From Hormoscilla sp. GM7CHS1pb (GTDB lineage: Bacteria > Cyanobacteriota > Cyanobacteriia > Cyanobacteriales > Desertifilaceae), in contig JACONN010000002.1 of assembly GCA_014323675.1 (NCBI GenBank), positions 310,001 to 374,000 of the forward strand: DNA of 64,000 nt. The letters run 5' to 3'. Positions within the stretch are counted from its first letter, which is position 1; the number at the start of each line of letters is the position of its first letter. A program made the position numbers and the translations under genes. Below, one piece after another: positions 46,268 to 56,065 of this stretch. The notes below the pieces were generated by a model that ran no database searches, was not told the DNA's origin, and was given only the letters and a program-made list of their open reading frames with translations.

Positions 46268-47710
46268 ATGCACCCCGGTAGAAGGATCGCGAGTAACCGA
46301 AATCTCAGCTTAACCAACAACTCCCTCACCGGTACTATACCGTCTGAGCTGGGTGAGCTGAGTAATTTAACGAAACTCCGGCTGCACAACAACGAGATCA
46401 CCGGCACAATCCCGACCGAGTTGGGTGAGCTCGCCAACCTGCAGATCCTCGGGTTGTCTGCGAACGCCCTAACCGGGACCATCCCCCCTGAGTTGGGCAA
46501 TCTAACCAGTTTACAAAACCTGTACCTGTGGCAGAATGAGCTCACCGGCGCAATCCCGCCGGAGCTCGGCAACCTCACCGGTTTGCGGAACCTCTGGCTC
46601 CAAGGTAACCACCTAACCGGCGATCTACCCGCAAGTGTCGAAGCTTTATCGGCAACCAAACGGTTGGAGAATCCACCCTATGTTGGAGTTCCGATCGAGG
46701 ACGTGGATACTGTCGTAGAATACGACAGGAACTCCACTCGCAATCACAACCTCAGCATAGATGTCAGCGGGAACTTTGGCGACATTAACGATAATATTAC
46801 CAGTTACAGCGCTAGCGGTTTGCCAGACTGGTTAACCATTGACTCCATTACTGGGGTGATTAGTGGCACGCCTGATTGGGATACTGCTGCTAATGTTGCT
46901 GCTGATCCTGATGATAGCAATTCTCTTGTAACCGTAACTGCATCAGATGATGCGGGAGGCTCCGTAACGGATAAGTTCAATATCTCGGTGTCCTTTAAGA
47001 GCTCTAGTGCTGGGCTTTACCTCATCAACGCCAGCGATTATGGAGTCCTGAAGGATATCAATAATGGCCATTGGAATCTCAGCACCGACCGCGAGCACAT
47101 GCCCGTCAGTGATGAGGAACATGGTTCCGTTCCCCTTGCTATAAAGGTTAACGGGTTGGATGGGGTGACAGCCGAGAAATCCCGAGTGACGGAACTCACA
47201 GCCGGGGTGAGCCGTGCGCTCCCTTCTGAGTTAGGCAAGCTCACTGCCTTGCAGAAAATAGAACTGGACCGCAGCGGCCTGAGCGGCACCATTCCCCCTG
47301 AATTAGGGGACCTAGACAACCTGACACACCTGTGGTTGGACCACAATTCCCTAACAGGTAACATTCCCCCTGAATTGGGGAACCTACGTAATTTAACGTG
47401 GTTGAAACTGAACAAGAACTCCTTGAGTGGTTCGATTCCCCCTGAATTGGGGAATCTCAGCAACCTACAAGAATTATGGATGGGGAACAATTCCCTGAGT
47501 GGCAGCATCCCACCGGAATTGGGGAACGCCACCGAGCTGCAAAACATTTACCTGGACCATAACAATCTAACGGGGACAATACCTTCCTCGCTAGAAAACC
47601 TGAGCAACCTAACAAAACTGTGGTTGCAAAACAATTCTCTGGAAGGTCCAGTACCACCCGGGCTGAACGATATAAATGACTTCAACGTCCAAGGAAATCC
47701 TCTCATATAA
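46268..47710 (+). CDS. Plant-type leucine-rich-repeat protein with an Ig/cadherin-like insert
   Basis: The 480-residue protein has two LRR arrays of 24-residue units with the pattern LxxLxLxxNxLTGxIPPELGNLxN (residues ~15-120 and ~320-470). Between them (residues ~150-245) is a cadherin/He-PIG-like module (GNFGDINDNITSYSASGLPDWLTIDSITGVISGTPDW...VTVTASDDAGGSVTDKFNISV). The repeat type is that of plant receptor-like proteins. The native start may be the ATG at 46240, whose frame (MTAINLAKVGCTPVEGSRVTEISA) parallels VTAEKSRVTELTAG within the second half, so a frame change near 46310 is likely. No signal peptide is seen. Location and ligand are unknown. Confidence 0.75.
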   Translation: MHPGRRIASNRNLSLTNNSLTGTIPSELGELSNLTKLRLHNNEITGTIPTELGELANLQILGLSANALTGTIPPELGNLTSLQNLYLWQNELTGAIPPELGNLTGLRNLWLQGNHLTGDLPASVEALSATKRLENPPYVGVPIEDVDTVVEYDRNSTRNHNLSIDVSGNFGDINDNITSYSASGLPDWLTIDSITGVISGTPDWDTAANVAADPDDSNSLVTVTASDDAGGSVTDKFNISVSFKSSSAGLYLINASDYGVLKDINNGHWNLSTDREHMPVSDEEHGSVPLAIKVNGLDGVTAEKSRVTELTAGVSRALPSELGKLTALQKIELDRSGLSGTIPPELGDLDNLTHLWLDHNSLTGNIPPELGNLRNLTWLKLNKNSLSGSIPPELGNLSNLQELWMGNNSLSGSIPPELGNATELQNIYLDHNNLTGTIPSSLENLSNLTKLWLQNNSLEGPVPPGLNDINDFNVQGNPLI

Positions 47711-47805
47711 TCCGGATAAAGCGGAAACGAGGGAGGATAGTAACAGGTTGGGGGGGTGGGGATTGGGAGAGGCAGAAGAGTTAACCAAAGAGGAGGTTCA
47801 AAAAG

Positions 47806-50049
47806 ATGGAATCAACAGTAATGGATCAGGTTGCCTTCCAGATCGGCAGTAGCGGTGTGGGGGAGGAAGTCAAGGACATAGCCATCGACCGCAATGGTGA
47901 TGTCTGGATTACAGGAGAGTTCAGGGACAGCATCGACCTCGACGGCGACGGCGAACATGATTTGATCAGTAATGGCTCTTTCGATAGCTATGTAGTCAAG
48001 TTCGACTCTGAAGGGAAGTTGGTTCGGGCCTATGATTTCGGCAATACTGAGATTTTACTCCCAGACAAGGGCATAGGCATAGCCACCGACAGCAATGATA
48101 ATGCGTGGGTGTTAGGAGGGTTCCATGGCAGCATCGACATCGACGGAGACGGAAAAGATGATTTGACCAGTTCAGATCGTGATGGTCACTATTTAGCCAA
48201 GTTCAACTCGGAGGGAGACTTTGTTCAGGCCTTAGAGATCCACGGACGTTATACTGATCACACTGAATCGGGCAAGAGCATAGCCATCGACAGCAAAGAT
48301 AATGTGTGGACTAAAGGAAGTTTCTGGCGCCACCTCGACATCGACGGAGACGGAGAAGATGATTTGATCAGTAATGGCGGCCGTCGAGATAGCTATTTCG
48401 CCAAGTTCGACTCAGAGGGGGATTTGGTCAACGTCTTCCAGATCGGCGGTAGCGGTGATGACGTTGGTCATGGCATAGCCATCGACAAGGATGATCATGT
48501 GTGGACTACAGGCTCTTTCTCCGGCAGCATCGACATCGACGAAGACGGCAATAATGATTTGACCAGTAATAATGGCAGCAGAGATGGCTATGTAGCCAAG
48601 TTCGACTCGGAGGGGGCTTTGCTCTTTGCCAAAAATATCGGCGGTAGCGATCGGGACTACAGCCTTGACATAGCCACCGACAGCAAGGGTGATGTGTGGG
48701 TTAAAGGACAGTTTCAGGGCAACATCGACATCGACGGAGACGGCACCAATGATTTGACCGATGGCTCAAAAGATTATCCTTTTCCCATTGATGAATATGT
48801 AGCCAAGTTCTCGAGCAATGGTGATTTCGTCAAGGCCTTAAAGATCGGTGAGCATGGCGAAGCCGACCATACCGAAGCCATAGCCATCGATAGCAATGAT
48901 CATCTGTGGGTTACAGGACAGTTCCGGGGCAGCATCGACCTCGACGGAGACGGCAACAATGATTTGACTAGCGATAGCTCTTTCATCGATAGTTATGTAG
49001 CCCAGTTCGACTCTTCGGGAAATTTGGTTCAGGCCTTAAAGATCGGCGGTAGCGATGGTGCCGTTGGCGTTGACATAGCCGCCGACAGCAATGGTAATGT
49101 GTGGACTACAGGAGAGTTCTGGGACAGCATCGACATCAACGGCGATGGCAGCAATGATTTGACCAGTAAAGGCGTTAATGCTATCTATGTAGTTCAAGTT
49201 CAGAAGGCAACTACAGAAGAAGTCACTCAACTGAAAGTCACTCCTTCAGAATCGACCAAAGCAGTAGAACCAAACACAAGTGTCAGCTTTGATGTCAACT
49301 ACTCTACTGAACCTGCGGAAACTCCCACCACAGGAATAGTCTTTCAAATGCATTGGGACAGTTCTCAAGTAGCATTCGATCCAGTCACTGGTCTGACCGA
49401 GCATTTTCCTTTGGGCGCACAACCTATAAGTGCAGTCTTGGACGATCCGATTACCAACGGGGGTTTGGACGGCGACCCCAGCACAGACAAATACATCCTG
49501 CAAGCTTGGGTAGATGCTAACGGAAATTGGCCCAACAGTCCTAATCCTACCCTTTACACGGCCAACTTCACAGCGCTACCAGGGTTTTCAGGGACACAGA
49601 TCAACTTTGGTGCCAACTCAGATGACCTGCCTGCAAATAGCAACTTTGTCCCCAGTTCCATTGCATTAACCTCCCCCGCTCCATCACCTGCTCCATCACC
49701 TGCACTGGACATTGATGGGAATGGAGTTATAGATGCATTAACTGACGGCCTTGTGGCCATACGTTATCTCTTCGGGTTCAGGGGAGAGACTTTGACTGAA
49801 GGTGTTGTAGGTGAAGGTGCCACTCGCGATACATCAGAAATTGTTACCTACTTGGACGAAATGGGGGACACTATGTTAGATGTAGATGGCAATGGCACGG
49901 CAGGGGCGTTAACTGATGGCATTTTATTCATGCGCCATGCTCTCGGGTTCTCTGATCAGGCTTTGATCTCGGGTGCAGTAAGCGAGGATGCCACTCGTAC
50001 TACGGCTTCGGCAATTAATGAGCACCTGCAATCTTTCGGCATGATGTAG
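47806..50049 (+). CDS. Calcium-binding beta-propeller protein with cohesin-like and dockerin-like modules
   Basis: The 747-residue protein has about eight ~58-residue SBBP-type propeller repeats (residues ~1-465), each with IAIDSNDxVWxTGxFxGSIDIDGDGxNDLTS...YVAKFDSEGxLVxALKIGGS. The D-x-D-G-D-G-x-x-D-L loops look like calcium sites. Residues ~485-625 form an Ig-like domain similar to cohesins (VSFDVNYSTEPAETPTTGIVFQMHWDSSQVAFDP). After a Pro-Ser-Pro-Ala linker come two dockerin-like EF loops (DIDGN GVIDALTDGLVAIRYLFGF and DVDGNGTAGALTDGILFMRHALGF). Secretion is expected but no N-terminal signal is obvious. It follows the LRR gene by 95 bp in the same direction. Confidence 0.78.
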   Translation: MESTVMDQVAFQIGSSGVGEEVKDIAIDRNGDVWITGEFRDSIDLDGDGEHDLISNGSFDSYVVKFDSEGKLVRAYDFGNTEILLPDKGIGIATDSNDNAWVLGGFHGSIDIDGDGKDDLTSSDRDGHYLAKFNSEGDFVQALEIHGRYTDHTESGKSIAIDSKDNVWTKGSFWRHLDIDGDGEDDLISNGGRRDSYFAKFDSEGDLVNVFQIGGSGDDVGHGIAIDKDDHVWTTGSFSGSIDIDEDGNNDLTSNNGSRDGYVAKFDSEGALLFAKNIGGSDRDYSLDIATDSKGDVWVKGQFQGNIDIDGDGTNDLTDGSKDYPFPIDEYVAKFSSNGDFVKALKIGEHGEADHTEAIAIDSNDHLWVTGQFRGSIDLDGDGNNDLTSDSSFIDSYVAQFDSSGNLVQALKIGGSDGAVGVDIAADSNGNVWTTGEFWDSIDINGDGSNDLTSKGVNAIYVVQVQKATTEEVTQLKVTPSESTKAVEPNTSVSFDVNYSTEPAETPTTGIVFQMHWDSSQVAFDPVTGLTEHFPLGAQPISAVLDDPITNGGLDGDPSTDKYILQAWVDANGNWPNSPNPTLYTANFTALPGFSGTQINFGANSDDLPANSNFVPSSIALTSPAPSPAPSPALDIDGNGVIDALTDGLVAIRYLFGFRGETLTEGVVGEGATRDTSEIVTYLDEMGDTMLDVDGNGTAGALTDGILFMRHALGFSDQALISGAVSEDATRTTASAINEHLQSFGMM

Positions 50050-50130
50050 CCCGTGAGCGCGATGGCCTTCAACCGGTCCATTATCGACTCACAAGGTCGC
50101 GTGATTCGATGGCTAAGAATTAGCTAAAAA

Positions 50131-50167
50131 CAAAAAGCGCTCTCCTTCGAGGGGGGCGCTTTTTTGT
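50131..50167 (+). terminator. Rho-independent terminator after the propeller gene
   Basis: AAAAAGCGC and GCGCTTTTTT form a stem with TCTCC/GGGGG pairing around TTCGA, followed by T6. It lies ~85 bp after the stop at 50049. Confidence 0.85.
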
Positions 50168-50317
50168 GCTATAGTCATGAGTAGGCTCATCAGAACTATG
50201 ATTAATTGACAGACAATTACGACCAACCGGGTTATAAAGTAACAGATGTGGGCGGAAACAGGATAGCAAAAAGTACGGGGCCCAAGGTAAGGCCAAATCG
50301 TTAGTAAAGAGACATCA

Positions 50318-53210
50318 ATGCAAGCTTGGAGTGTTCTCGCTATATTCACCGTCTGTCCTTTGTTGGGAGGACTTCCTCTGATTGACTGGATTACTGTGGC
50401 CCTGACTGGCCGCAGTCTGAAACAACAGGGTACTGGTAATGTATCAGTTTCGGCGGCTTTTTTACCACGGCGGACGCCTCGCCGGCATTCTGGCGGTCCT
50501 ATCCGAGGCAGCCAAAGGGATCGTAGCTGTCCTACTGGCCCGTTTCTTGTTTCCTGATGCCGCAGCTTGGGAGTTGCTAGCCCTGATGGCCCTGGTTGTG
50601 GGCCGCTATGGGATGGCTAAAGGTGCCGGAACTACTAATGTGGTCTGGGGGGCGATCGCCCATGACCCGGAGGTAGCAGGTTTGGTGTTTACGATCGGAA
50701 TGATTGGCTTTACGATAGTCCGGGAACGCAAGCTGGGACGCTTGGGGGTATTGGTGCTGTTTCCTCTGATTACCATATTGCTGCGCCCGCAACAAAAGGC
50801 AGTCGGTGTGGTGGCGATCGCCCTCAGTTTGCTGCTAACCTGGATCTATCAGCAAATTCCCGATGACTTGAACTTACCAGTGCCGCAGAAACAGGGGGAA
50901 ACTAGGACTATGTTTCGTTTTTTTAGAGGCGATGGCGGGGCAGTTTCCTTGTCCGATCGACTGGATGCTAGGGTTGTGGGTGAAAAAGCCGCAACTTTAT
51001 CAGTACTGAAGCGCTGGGACTATGCTGTACCAGCGGGATGGGTGCTGCTACCTGGTGACGATCCGGAACCGCTAATTGAGTTTCTGCAACCGTCGCCAGA
51101 AAATCCCCTGGTGGTGCGATCGACTGCTGTGGGGGAAGATTCACAGCGGGCCACGGCGGCGGGTCAGTATGCCAGCTTCTTAAATATTACTAGCAATTCG
51201 TCTTTGCAGCAGGCGATCGTCCGCTGCTTGAATTCATACGATCGCCCGGCGGCGGTGGAGTATCGCCGCAGTCGCAATTTGCCAGAAGCATCGATGGCCG
51301 TACTGATTCAAACCCAAGTGCGGGGGGTGTTTTCCGGCGTGGCCTTTAGTCGGGATCCGGTGAAGCGACATGGGGATGAGGTGGTGATTGAAGCTTTACC
51401 AGGAGACGCTACTAGGGTAGTGTCGGGACAGGAGACGCCAGCACAATATCGAGTTGTCGTCCTGGATGGGGAAACAACCAAGGTGGAGGAAACCCCAAGC
51501 CTGCCAGATGTGCCACCAGAGTTGATTCATGATGTGGCGGTCTTGGCGCGTCAGTTGGAAGATCGATATAACGGTATTCCCCAGGATATTGAGTGGAGTT
51601 ATGACGACAAGCAGCTATGGGTGTTACAATCTCGTCCCATCAGTACGATGCTGCCGATCTGGACCCGCAAGATAGCTGCCGAAGTGATTCCGGGCACGAT
51701 CCGACCCCTGACTTGGTCGATCAATCGTCCTTTGACTTGCGGCGTGTGGGGAGAAATTTTTACGATCGTCTTGGGTTCTGCCGCTGCTGTTTTGGACTTT
51801 GAAGAAACTGCGACTCTGCAATATTCCCGCGCTTACTTCAATGCTTCCTTGCTGGGGGAAATATTTCTGCGCATGGGTTTGCCCCCAGAGAGTCTGGAAT
51901 TTCTGACTCGCGGGGCTAAGTTTAGCAAACCTCCCCTGATGTCTACGATCGGACAATTGCCGGGTCTGCTGCGCCTGCTGAGGCGGGAATGTAAATTAGA
52001 ACAGGACTTTGAACATGATTATTCCCAGGAGTTTGCCCCGAAAATAGAGAAGTTACACGAGACTAGCCGAGAATCTGTCAGTGACCCAGAAGAATTGCTG
52101 GCACGGATAGATGGCATCCTGTTAGCGCTGAAGCGGGCGACTTACTATAGCATTCTCGCTCCTTTAAGTTTCGCTCTCAGGCAAGCTCTGCTGAAGGTGG
52201 CAGATGCCGATCTCGATTATAGTCTGATGCCAGAAGTGGCTGCCGCCCGATCGCTCAATGAAATTGCGATCGCCGCCCGTCATCTGCTACCAGAGTTGGA
52301 GACTTTGACGCCGGAAACTATCTTTGGCACCCTGTCTGAACTCCCAGACGGTCAAACCGTGTTAGAGCAATTTCAGCAATTTCTCAGTCGCTACGGATAT
52401 CTCAGTTCTGCTGCAACTGATATTGCTACTCCCAGATGGCAGGAAGACCCCAAACCCATTCGCAAACTGTTCGTGCAGCAGATTGGTAATATTCACATGG
52501 CACCTATAGAGTCCAGCCCTCAAGGTTTGAAAGCTCAGGTAGTGCAGGCCCGCCTTAATCTTAAAGCTAGAGTAACGAAGATTTATAATCAACTGCTAGC
52601 AGAACTGCGCTGGAGTTTTGTCGCTTTGGAGCAAGTCTGGCTGCGATCGGGTATGTTGCAGGAGTCTGGAGATATCTTTTTCCTCCAGTTTTCAGAAATC
52701 CGCAGTTTGATTGCTGGTACGGACAACGGCGAGTTGAGTGAGAAATTACCGCAGTTGATTGGGACCAGAAGAAGTCAATTGCAACAGGATAAGAAGCTGA
52801 CTGCTGTACCCTATGTAGTTTACGGCAATGCGCCCCCAGCAGCTATCCTTAATTCCAGCTGGAACCGCCCAAGTGCTAGTCAGCAGTTGCGAGGAATTGG
52901 TGCTAGTCCCGGACAGGTAGAGGGTGAGGTGAAAATCCTCCGCAGTTGGCAAGAGATGCCAGATATTAACCGCAATCATATTTTAGTTGTACCTTATACT
53001 GATGCTGGTTGGTCGCCGCTTTTGGCCCGTGCGGGTGGTTTGGTTGCGGAAGTCGGTGGGCGCTTGTCCCATGGCGCGATCGTGGCCCGTGAGTATGGCA
53101 TTCCCGCAGTGATGGATGTCCGTGATGCTACAATTCTCTTGCAAGATGGTCAGTGTCTGCGCATTGACGGTCAGTTGGGAACTGTGGAAGCGATCGTTGC
53201 TCATGGTTAA
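50318..53210 (+). CDS. PlsY-type acyltransferase fused to a PEP-synthase-like protein, one frameshift
   Basis: The first ~50 residues (50318-50460) read MQAWSVLAIFTVCPLLGGLPLIDWITVALTGRSLKQQGTGNVSVSAAF, and with one T fewer in the T6 run at 50458-50463 continue into YHGGRLAGILAVLSEAAKGIVAVLLARFLF. This is a PlsY/YgiH-like glycerol-3-phosphate acyltransferase membrane domain (residues ~1-190; GTGNVSVSAAF motif). It is followed by an ATP-grasp domain like pyruvate phosphate dikinase/PEP synthase (LDARVVGEKAATLSVL; PLVVRSTAVGEDS; IEALPGDATRVVSGQ; DIEWSYDDKQLWVLQSRPI) and a C-terminal phosphohistidine domain (GGLVAEVGGRLSHGAIVAREYGIPAVM). The repaired gene has exactly 964 codons. The fusion is found in other cyanobacteria; its reaction is unproven. 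Confidence 0.83.
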
Positions 53211-53845
53211 TGTCCAATTGTGAATTGCTAATTGTCAATTGGGGTGAGGTTCGTGACATCGGAGTTGCAGTGGCCGCACCAAGCTATTGTCAGTGACTGC
53301 TATAGCTGAGACACGGCATGGTAGCGTTGGGTTTCGTATGGCTGCGCTCCCGTGAAGGATACGGAAACCCAACCTACATAAAAATGAACTCAGGGAAAAA
53401 TAATGGCTGCGCTCCCGTGAGGGATATGGCTGGCGCTCCCGTGAGGGACTGTGCGTCATCAGTTTATTCTCCCGCAAATTTCGCTATTATCTAGTGCTCC
53501 TGCGTCGCACCGCTGCGCTATAGCACCTGTTTTCTGCTGACGCAATATCTGACGCCAAGTTATAATGCCATTAGTAAAGGGCCTAACTGATCGGCTATTT
53601 CATCGATATTTTTCCCATCATCTTCTGTAGGTTTGGTAACGCAACGAAACCCAACCGTTGTGTCACTTGACACTGCGCTTAACCCAACCTACAGAGTCGG
53701 ATGAATGGATTTTTGCAAACATCAGGCAATCACTAAATTTCGCCCAGACCAGAAGTTCGTAGAGGGGCCAGAACAAACCACACGACAGCGATCCGGATCC
53801 TGTTGCGTATACGAAGTGCGCGACGCAGTCGCGCTAACAATCGTA
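53211..53845. repeat. Intergenic region packed with short repeats
   Basis: No gene here. 53321-53377 is a GTTGGGTTTC/GAAACCCAAC palindrome whose loop contains a second repeat (53338-53360, ATGGCTGCG...GTGAAGGAT). 53403-53448 holds two further copies in tandem. 53624-53694 is a degenerate GTAGGTT...AACCTAC palindrome. The two repeat families are therefore nested. Confidence 0.75.
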
Positions 53846-54057
53846 TCAAATTCGTTCTATTGCCTGCGATTCTGCTGCCAACCTATTAAGCGCTCGCCGC
53901 GCCCGCTGCAACCGCTGTTGGTGGATATCATGTTCCAAGCGGGCATTAATTTCAGCCAGTTCTAGTCCGAATTCTTCCATTTCGATTCTGGTTCGACGCA
54001 GGTTAGCAACTGTTTGCTTAACTTTTCTGGATCTGGCATATGGTGTTTGTCACTCAT
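53846..54057 (-). CDS. Small helical protein, paralogue of the STAND-operon gene (gene B2)
   Basis: With one extra A in AAAA (54023-54026) the frame reads MSDKHHMPDPEKVKQTVANLRRTRIEMEEFGLELAEINARLEHDIHQQRLQRARRALNRLAAESQAIERI, 70 residues. It resembles gene B1 at 38786-39001 (NVARLREVCLRFDELNMLLAQANALAEIELQ). Its ATG overlaps the TGA of gene A2 (ATGA). As read, the frame closes after about 31 residues. Function unknown. Confidence 0.6.
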
Positions 54058-54398
54058 GGCATGTTCCAATCTATTTTAACTTCTTCAATACTACGCTCCC
54101 AAGCAGGAATCCTGTTTTGGGTTCTGACAATTGCTTGTCCGAGTATCTCCAGCATATCAGAAGCGACAACTGGTTGAGATTCGGCAATGCGGATTTGAAA
54201 GTTAGATAGTTGAGAGAACCGGGAGGCTGCTTCTTGCGATACATTTTTCAGTTCATCGAGAACTATAATAGTCCGGTCTGTTTCTCCAAAACGAGCAAAC
54301 AAAGCCAACTCAGCTGCTGTGGCTTCATCAACGATTTCTAATAGCCGATCTTTTAAGCGATTGACAGTTGCAGTGGTTTCTGGGGATAGTTTTGCCAT
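54054..54398 (-). CDS. Small helical protein, paralogue of the STAND-operon gene (gene A2)
   Basis: A 114-residue protein (MAKLSPETTATVNRLKDRLLEIVDEATAAELALFARFGETDRTIIVLDELKNVSQEAASRFSQLSNFQIRIAESQPVVASDMLEILGQAIVRTQNRIPAWERSIEEVKIDWNMP). It shares with gene A1 (39021-39380) the LFxRxGETxxT / LxELxN / QPxxxS pattern. It lacks the repeat-derived tail, so it shows the likely native C-terminus. No Trypco1, protease or NTPase gene is next to it. The A-B pair is therefore conserved as a unit apart from the large protein. Confidence 0.65.
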   Translation of the reverse strand: MAKLSPETTATVNRLKDRLLEIVDEATAAELALFARFGETDRTIIVLDELKNVSQEAASRFSQLSNFQIRIAESQPVVASDMLEILGQAIVRTQNRIPAWERSIEEVKIDWNMP

Positions 54399-54730
54399 AT
54401 TTGCATAGTTGAAATTTATCCCTATATATTTTAGCTATACCTACTTTACCGATACCGATAGTCATTGCCTTGGCGTCATCTCAATTCAAAATTGACTATC
54501 TAGTTATACAATAGCAATTATCTCTCTCATAATAGTTTCACGCTATTTATCTGTAGCAGGATTTTTCAGAATATTGGCTGAGTTATAGAGCGGAAAAGTC
54601 ATGATATCATGACTTACGCAAATTTAACTTTCTTTGGAAGACCGGTAGTATCTGATGGACAGTGCTAAATAGTACCGATAGGTAAGTCATGGTATAATTA
54701 TCTGGGCTGAGGGAATATCGGGGAAAAGTC
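54399..54730. promoter_or_regulatory. Upstream region of ureD with palindrome and extended -10
   Basis: A perfect 20-bp palindrome AAGTCATGATATCATGACTT lies at 54596-54615. AAGTCATG recurs near 54683 and at the ureD start. TGGTATAAT at 54690-54698 is a good extended -10 promoter element about 33 bp before the ATG. Confidence 0.5.
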
Positions 54731-55570
54731 ATGGTATTTGGCTCGCATCAGCAATGGTATAGTAGGCTGATCTTGGAGTTTGCTCAGCGCCACGGCAAAA
54801 CTCAACTGCTGCCCCATATGGCCACAGCGCCCCTGAAGGTGCTACGTCCATTTTATCCAGAAGGGGCTGATGTTTGTCATGCTGTTATCCTCCATACCGC
54901 TGGGGGCGTTGTCGGCGGCGATCGCCTCAGAGTGGATCTTAACCTAAAACCGGCTGCCCACAGTTTAATCACTACACCTGCGGCAACGAAGATTTATCGT
55001 AGCAATGGCCTCTATTCTCAACAAACTATCCAGATTCAGGTTGGCACCGGTGCTACTTTGGAGTGGCTGCCCCAGGAAACAATAGTATTTAATGGTGCAG
55101 CTTATCGCCAAGACCTGCGGGTAGAATTGGCAGAGGGGGCCAGCTGGTTGGGCTGGGAGATTACCCGCTTTGGGCGTACTGCCAGGGGAGAAAGATTTAC
55201 AAGGGGCGAGTGGCGAAGTCATGTAGAAATCTGGCAGCAGGGACGCCCCCTCTGGATTGACAGACAATTGGTAAAGGGCGGATCGGGTATGCTAGAGAGT
55301 ATCAATGGCTTAACAGGACAATCAGTAGTAGGCACTTTTAGCCTCCTCGGACAACCAGCAACACCCCTAGTTGTAGAAAAGGCCCGGACAAGTATGGGCG
55401 CGCAGGTCCATCAAGGACTTGCAGGGGTCACCCGTCTAGCAGATGGGCTATTATGCCGATATCGTGGTGCTTCCACAGCTGAGGCCAGACAGTGGTTTAC
55501 CCAGGTTTGGCACCTAGTTCGTCTGCACTACTACCGACGCCCCGCTCAAAAGCTCAGAGTCTGGTATTAA
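54731..55570 (+). CDS. ureD: Urease accessory protein UreD
   Basis: The 279-residue protein has the UreD landmarks: RHGKTQLLPHMATAPLKVLRPFYPEG, AVILHTAGGVVGGDRLRVDLNL, AATKIYRSNG, LEWLPQETIVFNGA and WEITRFGRTARGERFTRG. UreD/UreH is the scaffold that holds UreFG on the apo-urease during nickel insertion. It is at the front of an interrupted urease operon: ureA is 870 bp away and ureB 2.1 kb away. No frame damage is seen. ureC, ureE, ureF and ureG are not in the window. Confidence 0.93.
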   Translation: MVFGSHQQWYSRLILEFAQRHGKTQLLPHMATAPLKVLRPFYPEGADVCHAVILHTAGGVVGGDRLRVDLNLKPAAHSLITTPAATKIYRSNGLYSQQTIQIQVGTGATLEWLPQETIVFNGAAYRQDLRVELAEGASWLGWEITRFGRTARGERFTRGEWRSHVEIWQQGRPLWIDRQLVKGGSGMLESINGLTGQSVVGTFSLLGQPATPLVVEKARTSMGAQVHQGLAGVTRLADGLLCRYRGASTAEARQWFTQVWHLVRLHYYRRPAQKLRVWY

Positions 55571-55756
55571 GTAGTTCGTAGTTCGAGATTGCTTCGTGCC
55601 TCGCAACAGGGCTGCGTGTCCTGCGCGGTTCGTAGTTCGTAGTTTGTAAAATAAGGAATGTCAACATGGGTGGTCCTCTTTCTGGAAGGGGGTTTCAGCC
55701 AAAGTTAAAAAACTTAACATAGTCAATCTTAATTGTGCGCACCTACTTAATAAACA

Positions 55757-56065
55757 ATGAACAAAATTCTTCCCATTGACATTCCCCTTGACAAGATAGC
55801 AGAATTTTGCCAGTTTAACCAAATCCGCAAACTCTCGCTTTTTGGCTCGATTCTGCGTAGCGATTTTCGTCCCGATAGCGACATCGACATGCTGGTAGAA
55901 TTTCTGCCAGGAAAAAGAATCGGTTTTTTGGGGTTAGCAGGTCTGGAAATTGAATTAACCGAAATGCTAGGGCGGAAAGTAGATTTGCGAACGCCAGCTG
56001 AGTTGAGTCGCTATTTCCGGGACCGAGTTCTGAAGGAGGCAGAAGAGTTGTATGTTCATAGATGA
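55757..56065 (+). CDS. mntA: MNT-type nucleotidyltransferase (antitoxin)
   Basis: A 102-residue minimal nucleotidyltransferase: LSLFGSILRSDFRPDSDIDMLVEF gives the GS...D-x-D signature. The rest ([44 protein letters not shown]) is typical of antitoxins of HEPN/MNT modules. In studied pairs it AMPylates the HEPN toxin and blocks it. The gene overlaps the HEPN gene by 14 bp. Both sit between ureD and ureA. Confidence 0.9.
   Translation: MNKILPIDIPLDKIAEFCQFNQIRKLSLFGSILRSDFRPDSDIDMLVEFLPGKRIGFLGLAGLEIELTEMLGRKVDLRTPAELSRYFRDRVLKEAEELYVHR

Noticed and set aside
46260-46275. GGGATGCACCCC at the LRR start as an IS end
   Set aside because: A chance 10-bp match; flanking bases do not follow the ISKra4 terminal repeat.
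54671-54698. NtcA box (GTA-N8-TAC) upstream of ureD
   Set aside because: Only half-matches (GTA-N8-TAA, GTA-N8-TAT) at wrong distance from the -10 element.
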